Positions 37,960 to 48,000 of a stretch of 64,000 nucleotides of DNA are shown here, one piece after another. This stretch comes from Marthasterias glacialis (lineage: Eukaryota > Echinodermata > Asteroidea > Forcipulatida > Asteriidae). The notes under the pieces are model-generated. The model was not told the origin of the DNA. It did no database searches and worked only from the letters and a program-made list of their open reading frames with translations. Numbering within the stretch: position 1 is the stretch's first letter; the number at the start of each line of letters is the position of its first letter. The position numbers and the translations under genes are program-made. Where the stretch lies: the NCBI GenBank assembly GCA_911728455.2, contig OU452228.1:6448001-6512000 (forward strand), given 5' to 3'.

Positions 37960-39090
37960 GCACATCGTGCAGACTTTCTCCAGTGGTATGAGAGATAAAT
38001 ACTGAAACAAATCTATACTGTCACATAGAATTTCTCCTGCGTTTGGAGTGATGAAGACTCTACATCACACAGACTTTCTCCTGTGTTTTGAGTGATGCAG
38101 ATTCCACAAAAATAATAACAAATCTGTACCGTCATTCAGGCTTTCTCTTGCATTTAGAGTGATGCAAAGTCTACATCACAAAGACAACTCTGTGCTGTCA
38201 CACTGAGTTTCTCCTGCATTTGGAGTGGTGAATTCTGTACAACAATTAGAAAATCTGCGCAGTGGCACAAACTTGTTCCTGTTTGTCACATAGACTTTCT
38301 CCTGTGTTTGGAGTGATGCAGAGTATACATCAATAAGAAAAATGTATGCCGTCACAAAGGCCGTCTCCTTCATTTGGAGTGATGATAATTCTGTGCTGTC
38401 ACACAGACTTTGTCCTGCTTTTCGAGTGATGCAGAGTCTACAGCATGAGAAAAATGTTGGCTCTCAAACAAACTTTCTCCTGCGTTTATATTCTCTGCAA
38501 CAACTAGAAAAACAACGCTGTCGCAAAGACTGTCTCCTGTGTTTAGAGAGATGAATACTCCACATCACTATGAAAAAATCCCCAACAGCACACAGGTTTT
38601 TTTTCTTTCAATTTCTTATTTTAATAATATTAGCCTGTGTTTGGATTGACGAAGACTCTACAACAAAAATAAAAATCTGTGCTGCCACACAGACTTTGTC
38701 CTGTGATTCAAGTGATGCAGAGTCTACAACAATGAGAAAACAAACTTTGCAGTAATACAGACTTTCTCCTGCATTTGGAGTGAACAAAATTCTACATCAC
38801 TAAGAAATGTTTGTGCCGACTTTCTCCAGTGTTAAGAGAGATAAATACTCTACATCACTGAGACAAATGCTGTCACATAGACTTTCTTCTCCTGCCTTTG
38901 GAGTGATTAAGACTCTTCAATAATAAACAAAACAAATCTGTGCCAGTTCTCTGACTTGCAATTGGAGTGAACCAAAGTCTTCAGCAGTAAGAATAGTCTG
39001 TGCCATTTCCAAACCCTCTCCTGAGTTTGGAGTGATGCAGAGTCTACATCACTGAGAAAAATCTGCATTGTCACACAGACTTTCTCCTAC
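37960..39090. repeat. 66-bp minisatellite
   Basis: About 15 to 18 imperfect copies of a unit with the core ACTTTCTCCTG then TTTGGAGTGATGCAGAGTC. Successive cores start about 66-67 bp apart (38073, 38140, 38206), with some shortened units. It is non-coding on both strands because of frequent stops. Confidence 0.75.
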
Positions 39091-39218
39091 AGTATGACCA
39101 CAAACAGTTGACGATATATGTTTACAGAGGGTAGAAAATCAAACATGTAGCAACAAAAAGATAAGTCATATGTTGATATATAAGTTGATATATAATTTAA
39201 CAAATTAGATTGATATTT

Positions 39219-39252
39219 TTTTTTTTTTTTTTTTTTTTTTTTGGGGGGGGGG
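39219..39252. repeat. poly-T run followed by poly-G
   Basis: A run of nearly 30 T is followed directly by about 10 G. This may be a retroposed tail or simply a homopolymer. Confidence 0.7.
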
Positions 39253-39904
39253 ACCAAGCAAAGACAAATTTAAGAATCGGATACACACACAATTTGAGGT
39301 TGGGGATAAAACAAAAGAAGGGGGAAAAGAGATTAAATTGTGTGAAACATGAGGTTTTCTAAATTGAAGCACAAAACACAAAAATGATTTCCATCTTTTT
39401 CATTTTTTTTTCTTGACAATGTATAAAAAAAATTATAAATACACAATCAAACTGTTTTTCGTGGTTATACTACATCTATTGTCTCCCCTCATCTTCCTGC
39501 AGCTACATCGTATGATTTCAATCTTCCCTCTTTAAACAAGAAAGTAGGAAACGATCCCTCCAGATAAAGTTTTATAAGCTATAGCTCATCTACGTGACCT
39601 ATGGTGAATTCAAAAGACTATCTTGTTATTTGTGTAATGGCTACAGCAACAATTGTGTTATATTTATGAACACACCCTGCATCAGTAAAAAAAAAACTGA
39701 CGCACTGAAAATACAAAATTTTGAGTTTTTTTGTTAAATGACCATAACTTCTTTATACTTACAGTTATTGAGCTGATTTTACATCGTATTTCTCTTTAAA
39801 TTCTCTTTCTAGTGGTAGTCAACTTGTTGGGTTAAAGCAACAAAATGGGCAGCACTCAAGTAATTAGGAGGTCAGAAACCAACCACCGCTTTTCCACTTG
39901 TACA

Positions 39905-40118
39905 CAGTGGTGTCGCCAGCATCTTTTTTTGAGGAGGGAGGGGGCGACAAAGAGACGACAAAGATATTTGTAGATGGGTCAATTTTGGTCAAAAATGACT
40001 GATTATAGCAAATTTCGATGTGTCCACAGGCTGATGGGGGCGGGAATTAGGGGGGGGGGGCAAGATGTTCAACAGGAGGGGGTGCCCCATTCCCCCTTCC
40101 CCCTTGGCTACGCCACTG
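39905..40118. mobile_element. CAGTGGYGT-ended MITE
   Basis: The left end CAGTGGTGTCGCCAGC and right end GGCTACGCCACTG are inverted repeats. The interior is rich in G runs and C runs. Confidence 0.55.
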
Positions 40119-41048
40119 CTCGTAAAATATTACCAAGAATGTGGATAAGATGTTCATATTATGATTACATAAAGTGGTGACTGAAAATGTCATTTTACTT
40201 AACTCCCGCTGATATTGCCGTGATTTTGAACCATGAAAATGTGCGCATGGTAGCAGTGCGTGAATGACACATAAATGATTTCAGTACGTAGAGTGAATGA
40301 ATAAGGCCATAACTCACCAGTCACAAAATTGTGATTCCGTGTCCTCGTATTACTGTAATCTTAAAACAAATTACGACTCCTTAAATTTGTCCTGGAATAG
40401 TTCTTGGGAAGCAAATGGCGGAAAGACTTCACCTTCTTACATACAGAAGCCGATACCCAGTGGAAATTTCGCCGTTGTGGCTCAAGCTACTTGGCAGGAT
40501 ATTTCTTCTTCTTTTCAAGTGACTGGCCACTTGCTGCGGCTCGGCGGCTGCGGCTTTGGCTGATGCTAAAGGGTGTTGCTATGGGCCTCCTAGGCTCCAA
40601 CGTGTGTTGATTGGGCCAATCAAGCAGCAGCCGCAGCCGGTACTTCCAACACGGCCTTAGACCAATCCATTGAGCCCCACCCACTTTGCACGTGAGCCAC
40701 ATGCCACAACAAACAGTGTTTGTGAAACTTTTGTGGGACTTTCGGTTGTGCAATCACATCTGTGATTGGTCAATAACAGCAAGGATGGAGCCCAACGGAG
40801 GGGTCGTCTGCTGCTTGATTGCCATGTTAACATTAGTCTTGGTCCAAGACCTTCCTGTTTTGTTAATTTCACGACCGCGATCACCCCAGAACTATCACCA
40901 GTAGAGGGCGCTATCTCAAGACGAAAAAGAAAGAAATCAAGATCAAATTAGGTACGCCCTCTGTTGTTAAAATTGAGCCATTCGTTGTTTCGGTATAAGC
41001 ACAAGGATAGTCTAGGAACCTAGACTATGTTAACATGCGTATGAAGCG

Positions 41049-41237
41049 CAGGGTCAAATTTCATACAGCTGCTTAAGCAGAAATTATAGCTTAAAGGTTT
41101 TCTGCAAAAATAAGCATGATACCAGTCACAAATTGTACAGTTGTACATGTGACATGCTGGTAACCTCATTCTGGTAAGAATAATTTTGTTTGAGCTTAGC
41201 TACTTTTTGTGAAGCAGCTCTATGAAATTTGACCCTG
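41049..41237. mobile_element. CATAGAGCTGCTT-type fold-back MITE, copy 1
   Basis: The ends CAGGGTCAAATTTCATA and TATGAAATTTGACCCTG are perfect inverses, followed inward by (A/C)AGCTGCTT. It belongs with the copies at 45245-45410 and 45405-45608. Confidence 0.7.
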
Positions 41238-42271
41238 CAGAAGGCTGAAGGGGATAAAACAAATTCACTGTTTTAGTGGGTTTTTTTTCATACAGTAGGC
41301 ATGTTATTTCCCACCAAACTTTAACTATCTATAACATATTTGATCACCATTGACAGCTCAAAATAATATGCTAAATCAAGTTCATGAAATTCATACAGAT
41401 TGTAATTAGGACTTTATACCTTCATCATTGTGTGGCCATCTTTGATTTTTTGGCATTCAATTCAATGTAACCAAACCGAGGCTGGAAGGAGAAAAATAGT
41501 CTGGTTCCATTTTGTACAATGATTATTCAGATCCATTACTGTTATTAGATACAGGAAACATGACCAAGATGGTGGGCAGCATGAAAGAGGTCGATAGTAT
41601 AGTGCTGATTTTTGAGTATACCATTCATCCTTCACAATGATGGCTTTTGTATATTTGCTTTTGTATTAAGGTTAGGTGGCTTAATAATCAGACTGCCTGA
41701 AGTTTCAGTGTGACATCACTGTTGGCATTTTAAGGTTTGGTAGTTAGTTGCAACACTTCAATTCTGTGAAGGTCATGTTTCAGTCCTGTCAGTCAAACTG
41801 AACGTTGTCAATCTTTGACAATTTCATTTCATTTCATTGATTAATTTCTCAAGTAAGAACATAAAACTTACAGTAAACATATATGCATACACACAAAAAG
41901 CAAGAAATATAAAAATATAAAACAAATGATTAAACAACAATGTATGCAATCTAAAAACAGGACAATGGCACGCCTGAATCATTACAAAAAAACCGAAACT
42001 TAATTACTATTTGCAAATGCCATTAGACAAAAAACGAACAAACAAACAACAAACAAAAAACAGTTCAAAAGTCACAGCACCACATAAAAAAAGAAACAAC
42101 AAAAAGTTTAACAATAAAAATGTACAGGATTAAAACAACAAACAAACAAGTTCTCCAAAAGTTCTGGTGTGAAGAGATTTGCGTTTACATCTCGCTATAT
42201 CTTGTGTCTGCGTACTGGGGCAGGTTTCTATGCCACCTTTAAAAGAAGAAAAAGGGAAGGTGTTAACTTAC

Positions 42272-42350
42272 TCGTCAACTCCTCACATTCACAAAAATCC
42301 AGCTCCAGAAACCCAGTGGGTGGGTCCGCAACAAATGTCTTTTCAGTCAT
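42272..42350 (-). CDS. candidate first coding exon of a minus-strand gene
   Basis: On the minus strand, ATG (42350-42348) directly follows TTCTCTTCTCAG. It opens 26 codons (MTEKTFVADPPTGF, then LELDFCECEEL) that end at a strong donor A|GTAAGT in phase 1. It may be an early exon of the coiled-coil gene at 37204. That would need at least one intermediate exon, because the 37204 exon starts in phase 0. The protein is not recognised. Confidence 0.35.
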
Positions 42351-42472
42351 CTGAGAAGAGAAAACCTGACTTTGCCACTTGTCCAGAGTGGTAATACCTC
42401 CATTTTGAGGTAAGCTCATTGATTGTATGCGATAGAAGTAATTGTCTCTAATGACAAATGAGGGCATTTCAT

Positions 42473-42560
42473 TCCATTGACCCAATTCACCTGACGTCAT
42501 CACAACAATTATCTTGGTTGTGCCATTTTGGGTGTCAATGTGCCCGTGTGTTATACAGAG
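42473..42560. repeat. dispersed repeat shared with 49395-49500
   Basis: ATTGACCCAATTCA, then CTTGGTTG(T/C)GCCATTTTGG and GTCAATG, occurs in both places in the same orientation. It may be the edge of a mobile element. Confidence 0.55.
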
Positions 42561-42582
42561 TAGTACCGCAGTTTTTACACAT

Positions 42583-43192
42583 ATGGGTCATTCCATGAAG
42601 GTGGAACACTGGGGACACCGTTGCATCGTTACCACCTATGAAGCTTTTTCACCACTTCACTAGTCTACTTGGTCAATCTTGCTTTACATAGCACCTAAAT
42701 AACACCAAACAGGAATCATAAAAAGGTTTTACTGGATTACTGTGGTGTACAAAAAACGTGACACAGTTCCTACATGTACCAGGGACACCATAGGTGTGAC
42801 ATTTGGTGTCCCTGTTACACCGTGACATATATCTTTAACTTTCTCAGCCAATGTGTATGTTAATAGCCATGAAGGAAGTTATTTTTTTATGGATTTGGCA
42901 TCAAGTTTCTGTTGAACATTGTAAATTTGTTTATTACTTTCATAATATTGAAAAATATGTGTTACATGCATGGTGTCCCTGTTACATCGTTACCTTGAAT
43001 TTATAAGAATATTAACAAAAACATCAGGTAAGATGGTGTGGGAAGGATTTGAAACTTTCTGAAATACTTTCACCACCCAAAATAAAAGGTTTTGATTGAT
43101 AAATATAAATTAGAATCAACATTTTTTCTAACATAGATTATAATATTGAAAAATGTCACAAAATTGTGTCCAACCTTCATGGAATGACCCAT
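42583..43192. mobile_element. 610-bp element with ATGGGTCATTCCATGAAGG termini
   Basis: The ends ATGGGTCATTCCATGAAGGT and ACCTTCATGGAATGACCCAT are inverted (one mismatch). The interior repeats GGTGTCCCTGTTAC(A/C) several times. There is no coding region. Confidence 0.75.
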
Positions 43193-43759
43193 TTATCATA
43201 AATTGTATGTGCAATTAAACTCCCAAAATGGCTGATGTAGCGCAGTAGGCACGTGTGACGTTGATGCAAGGGGTCAATTCTAAACACTAAGCGCATAAAA
43301 TCAGGAAAACACACTGGAAAACACTGTTAATCTTTGCATGGACTAAGCCAAAACATATATATTTCTGTCACTAATATTTTTAATATTTACATTTTTAGGA
43401 ATTCAAAACTTCAAATCAAAATTGTACAAGCTATGAACCTCCTACAAATGACTAGAGCGTGCTAGTCAACACGCTGAGAGCAAACCAAGAGACGACACTT
43501 CTTCCAAAAAGAGATTTTACATGGTTGTGCCTGCAAGAATTACAAGAAATGTCCATAAAGATGTTTGTAAAACAAGACGTGTAGAATAGTGATTTCATTT
43601 AAACTATGGGAAAGCAACTTGTAAAGCCATTCACTATTCACTGATACCATTTTGTGAGGGATACCGTTAATGCTCAGTTCAGTTTTTGACATATGAAAAA
43701 GTTCTATTGATCCAAAATGTTTATAATAAACGAATAAAAGAGTGGTGATGAGGTCTTAA

Positions 43760-44100
43760 CCAGTTGCCGCCGGGATTTTTTTTTTTGTCCCGTCACCCTG
43801 GCAGAATTCTTTTGGTGTAATTGCCAGAATCTTTTTTCTTTGAGGGTACCACTGTCACAATGAAACTCTGACTTGACAATGCTGAGAGAATAAAGATTCT
43901 CTTTATTTGATCGTCCGTTTTGTTTCTCGACTGAGAAAAAAATCAAATTCGCACAGCGTGAATTGCAAAACATCCAAGAAGGGGATTACGAGGCATCGAG
44001 AGGCTTCCGCCATTGTTCATTCATTGTATTTCGGCTCAATGGAGGTAAGTCAGAGTGAGTCGGCCATCGAGCCATGGTTCCGTGTTTAGTTCCGTATCAA
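43760..44100 (+). mobile_element. family 1 TTAA element, truncated copy
   Basis: TTAA at 43756-43759 is followed by CCAGTTGCCGCCGGG and a body matching 3091-3400. After GCAAAACATC the copy jumps in inverted orientation to the segment with ATGGAG|GTAAGT, so it carries an internal rearrangement. Confidence 0.6.
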
Positions 44101-44214
44101 GTTTGAACAATGTTGAATTTTTTCGGAATCGACATGGGTTGGACCCGTGTAGATTTCAATACGTGTAGAAAGGTACTTAGTGTGAAAAGGCCTATAGATA
44201 GCTCAAATTGATGT

Positions 44215-45042
44215 TCCTAGTTGATATCAACAATGGTTCATTACTTCACAACCCTGGTGTTGATGTATGTCCCATTGTTTTTGCTAACATTTATGTCTGT
44301 TGATGAGATCATTAGTTGATATCTACAAGTGGTTTGCTGGTCCATTTCCCCGTTGTTGATGAACACTCCATAGATGGCTCGTGTTGATGTCTTTTTAAAA
44401 ATTTTATTTTATGCAATTTGCTCATCACAAGACCCAAAGGCCACTCGAGGTGTAGGCTACTTTTTTGAAGGGAAAGAAACCTGCCCCAATGCACAGAAAC
44501 AAGACATGCCGAGATATAAACGCAAGTCTCTTCACAGCACAGCTTAGAACAGGGAGGGGTTAATGAATCCCCTGTCTTCCCCTGTCTGATAATAAAGTAC
44601 TTAGTTGAGGTCAACGGAGGTTTGCTGGGCCACATTCCATTGATGTCCGCTGCCAAAGTCCCTAGTTGATTTCCACAATGGTTCACTACTTCACAACCCT
44701 GGTGTTGAATGTCCTTCCCATGGATTTTGCTAACATTTACATTTGTTGATGAGATCATTAGTAATAGTTGATATCAACGCTGGTTTGCTGGTCCATATCC
44801 CTGGGAGTTGATGAACATGTAAACTCCATCAATGTCTGATGACAAATTCCACAAGTAACAGTTGATATCAACGCTGGTTTGCTGGTCCATACCCCTGGGA
44901 GTTGATGAACATTGCTGTCCGCTGACAAATTCCACCAGTAATAGCTGATATCAACGCTGGTTTGCTGGTCCATTATCTCTGGGAGTTGATGAACATGTAC
45001 ATTCCACTGGTGTCCGCTGACAAATTCCCTTAGTTGATATCA
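44215..45042. repeat. tandem repeat of about 83-94 bp at the RFXAP 3' end
   Basis: Copies of a unit with GTTGATATCAACGCTGG, then TTTGCTGGTCCAT and GTTGATGAACA, start at 44767, 44861, 44944 and 45033. More decayed copies lie at 44215-44400 and 44600-44740. The last unit overlaps the predicted RFXAP stop codon, so the array forms the 3' UTR and the end of the coding region. Confidence 0.75.
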
Positions 45043-48000
45043 ACGCTGGTTTGCTGGTCCATATCCCTGGTGTTGTTGAACAGCCCATGGCTTGTGTTGA
45101 TGCCTGTGTTGATTGTGTTTCTTCTCTTGCTGCTTCTGGAGGAATTCCAAGACGACAGGGGACTGCATTAAGGCCTGTACAAAAAAGTGAAACCACATTT
45201 CAGTCAAAGGCTAAAAATGCAACACAGAGCTCTCTCTCTCTCCAGGGCCCAATGTCATACAGCTGCTTAAGCACAAAAAAATTCTGCTTACCAGATTAAG
45301 GTTACTGGCCAAACTACTCAATTTGTGACTGGTATCACGCTCATTTCTGCTTAGCAGAAAATTGTTAAGCAATATTTTCTGCTTACGCAGTTCTATGAAA
45401 TAGAGGGCCCAATTTCATAGAGCTGCTTAATTACAAATTATTGCACAGGCCTAACAACTTTTTACTGAGCAAAACTGAGCAGGATACCAGTCACAAATGG
45501 TACATGTGACAGGGTGTTTTGGCTGGTAACCTAAATCTAGTAAGCATTTATAATTGTTTTTGTGTTAAGCTACTTTCTATGGTTAAGCAGCTCTATGAAA
45601 TTGGGCCCAGGATTTTAAGACACGTATGAATGAAAGCTCAGGGTGTCCAAATTCACAAGGCAGTGTTAAAACGATGACCAGAGGCATTACTGGCTAACAC
45701 CTTGAATGTGTCATTTAAGCTGGTAGCCTGTATATATGCTAATCAACACATTTTCATGTACAGTAGTAACTTCTCCGGCAAAGCAGCTTCGTAAAAACTG
45801 GACCTTAGTAGTGAATTACCATTTGCTTTTCTATAAGGCTCTGAGCCCAATACAGGTGACTCACAATACAGTGCGCCCTCTATAGTTTGTCCTGGAGAGA
45901 CCATTTTCGCAGTGTATCATGGGAAAAGGGTCGGAAAAGTTTTTGGCTGCCACATTGCAGACATCGCTCAATGACCTGGGGTCGATTTCACAAAGCACTA
46001 AGATTCATCTTAAGATGAGTTGTCAGTATTACCATAGTGATTTGCATTGTGACATCACACTTTGCTTAGCAATTAAGAGTGATTCGCAGTTAAGATCAAT
46101 CTTAGGTCTTTCTGAAATCGAACCCTGGTTTGTTTGTGGTTTGCATGAAGATAAAGCAGCAAGGGCACTTTTCTCTGCTGTGTTTTACAGCACAAGATAG
46201 TGGTTTTCCGTGTGGCCAGTGCAACTGCAAGTGTAATATTTTTAGTTGACCAATAGACCGATTGCACGACCCAAGTCACGTGACCTGTACTGGGTATTAA
46301 ACGCAAACAAACATGATGTTCTCCATAGGAAAGTGCGGTACGGTGCATGATGATTGTTGCATTTGTTTAGATAGAGGCTTTTCTTTATCAAAATCTGTGA
46401 AAAATGATGTAACCACCCGCCTGTGATTTTATTTGCAATGTAAATCACTGTAAAAAGAGTAAAAGAAATTGGAAAAGTGAGCATTTATACCTAGCCTTGC
46501 AGAATTTCAAATAGACAAAGGAATCACACAGTTCTGAAAAGCCTTTTCTTTGGATGATTTCAGCTTCAAAATTGTGAAATTTTTTGTGCTGAAAAGTGTG
46601 TGATCGCATTCGTCTGAACCAAACGTTCCCTCGTGCAACTAGTATACCACATCGTGAACATAACGTTCCTTGTAGAATTTCTTTCCAAGACTTGCTGGAA
46701 CTGTCCCAACTGGCTTTATGCAGCCACTCGAAGGTCTCTGGTACAAACTCTGGAATAATTTTCACAAATTTTGAGATAGAAATACCTTGATCAAATAAAC
46801 AAATGTAATAGTCACCATGTACCGTATCGCACTTTCCTATGGAGGACGTCGTGTTTGTTTACGTTTAGAACCCACTACAGGTCACGTGACTTGGAGAGCG
46901 CAATCGGTCTATTTTTGGACCGGGCTTGTATTGGCGGAGCTGATTCAATCAGCCCTGTTTAAAATGCATTTGTATCGGTTACATCATACCATTTGACCTT
47001 AAAACGACCTTCGTATAACTTCAACATCTGACCAAAATCAATCTTGGGAAGTCAGCTTTGAACTTGTGTATCTTAACATATTTCTGAGAGTGGGCCCAGC
47101 TCAAACACAAATACTGATTGAATAGACCTTACACACACAATGTCACTGCAGTAGGGCGCCCTCATGTAGATATAAAAAGGAGGTTGCTCAGTGGCAAATC
47201 CTGTGCATCATGCCATCGTCATACAATGTTTTCCATTGTCTCATCATCGATTTACCTCTGAGATGGCGGAGGGATGACCTCAATGCATTAAGGTCCGTTG
47301 CAACTATGAAACTATGTGTCTGCTGAACAGCAATTTTTGTGCTAAGCAGGTTTGTATGCTTAAAGGCACTATACAGGACTGGTAAAGCTGATAGTACAGT
47401 GTTCTTACTTTGTGTGATTAAATATATACATGAAAAAACAAACCTGCGAAAATTTGGGCTCAATCCGCCATCCGAGTCAGGAGAAAATAGTGAAAAACCA
47501 TGCACACTTTCCAGCATGTAAACACATTGTCTTTAGTTTGGATTAATACAACTGAAATCAGCTGTTGCATTGTTTTAGGTTTTCTCAAATAAGACAGCAT
47601 TTCAGAGGGAAATATTTCACCGAAAAAATTTGGTTGTACATGTAGTATTAACTTCTTAAACAGTAAACTTTCAGACTGAAATTAAACAGTAATGTTTGTT
47701 ATCCTTCAGTCCTTACCAATCTACCAATAGTGCCTTTAAAAGTGGCGTGTCGTGGCCGAGCAGATAAGAGCACCGGAATCAAGCTCTGGTGTTTCTGATC
47801 AGGAGCATGTGGGTTCGAGTTCCGGTCGTGACACTTGTGTCCTTAAGCAAGACACTTAACCATTATTGCTGCGTCCTTCGGATGGGACGTAAAGCTGTAG
47901 GTCCTGTGTGTTGTGTAATGCACGTAAAACAAGCCAGTGCACTTATCGCAAAGAGAAGGGGCTCACCCCGGTATTCCTGGTTTGATCGGCTGCAGATTGC

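Larger units (their letters stand above)
39253..42271. other. repeat-rich stretch without a supported gene
   Basis: It contains two MITEs (39905-40118 and 41049-41237) and AT-rich sequence. A GC-richer part at 40400-40950 has no reading frame with splice support; it could be regulatory. Confidence 0.45.

Noticed and set aside
37960..39090. degenerate C2H2 zinc-finger array (minus strand reads TPNTGES at intervals)
   Set aside because: Unit length is about 66 bp, not the 84 bp of zinc fingers, stops are frequent, and paired Cys and His do not recur.
42272..42350. direct splicing of this exon to 37204
   Set aside because: The phases conflict (phase 1 out, phase 0 in), so the link is left open instead of being called one gene.
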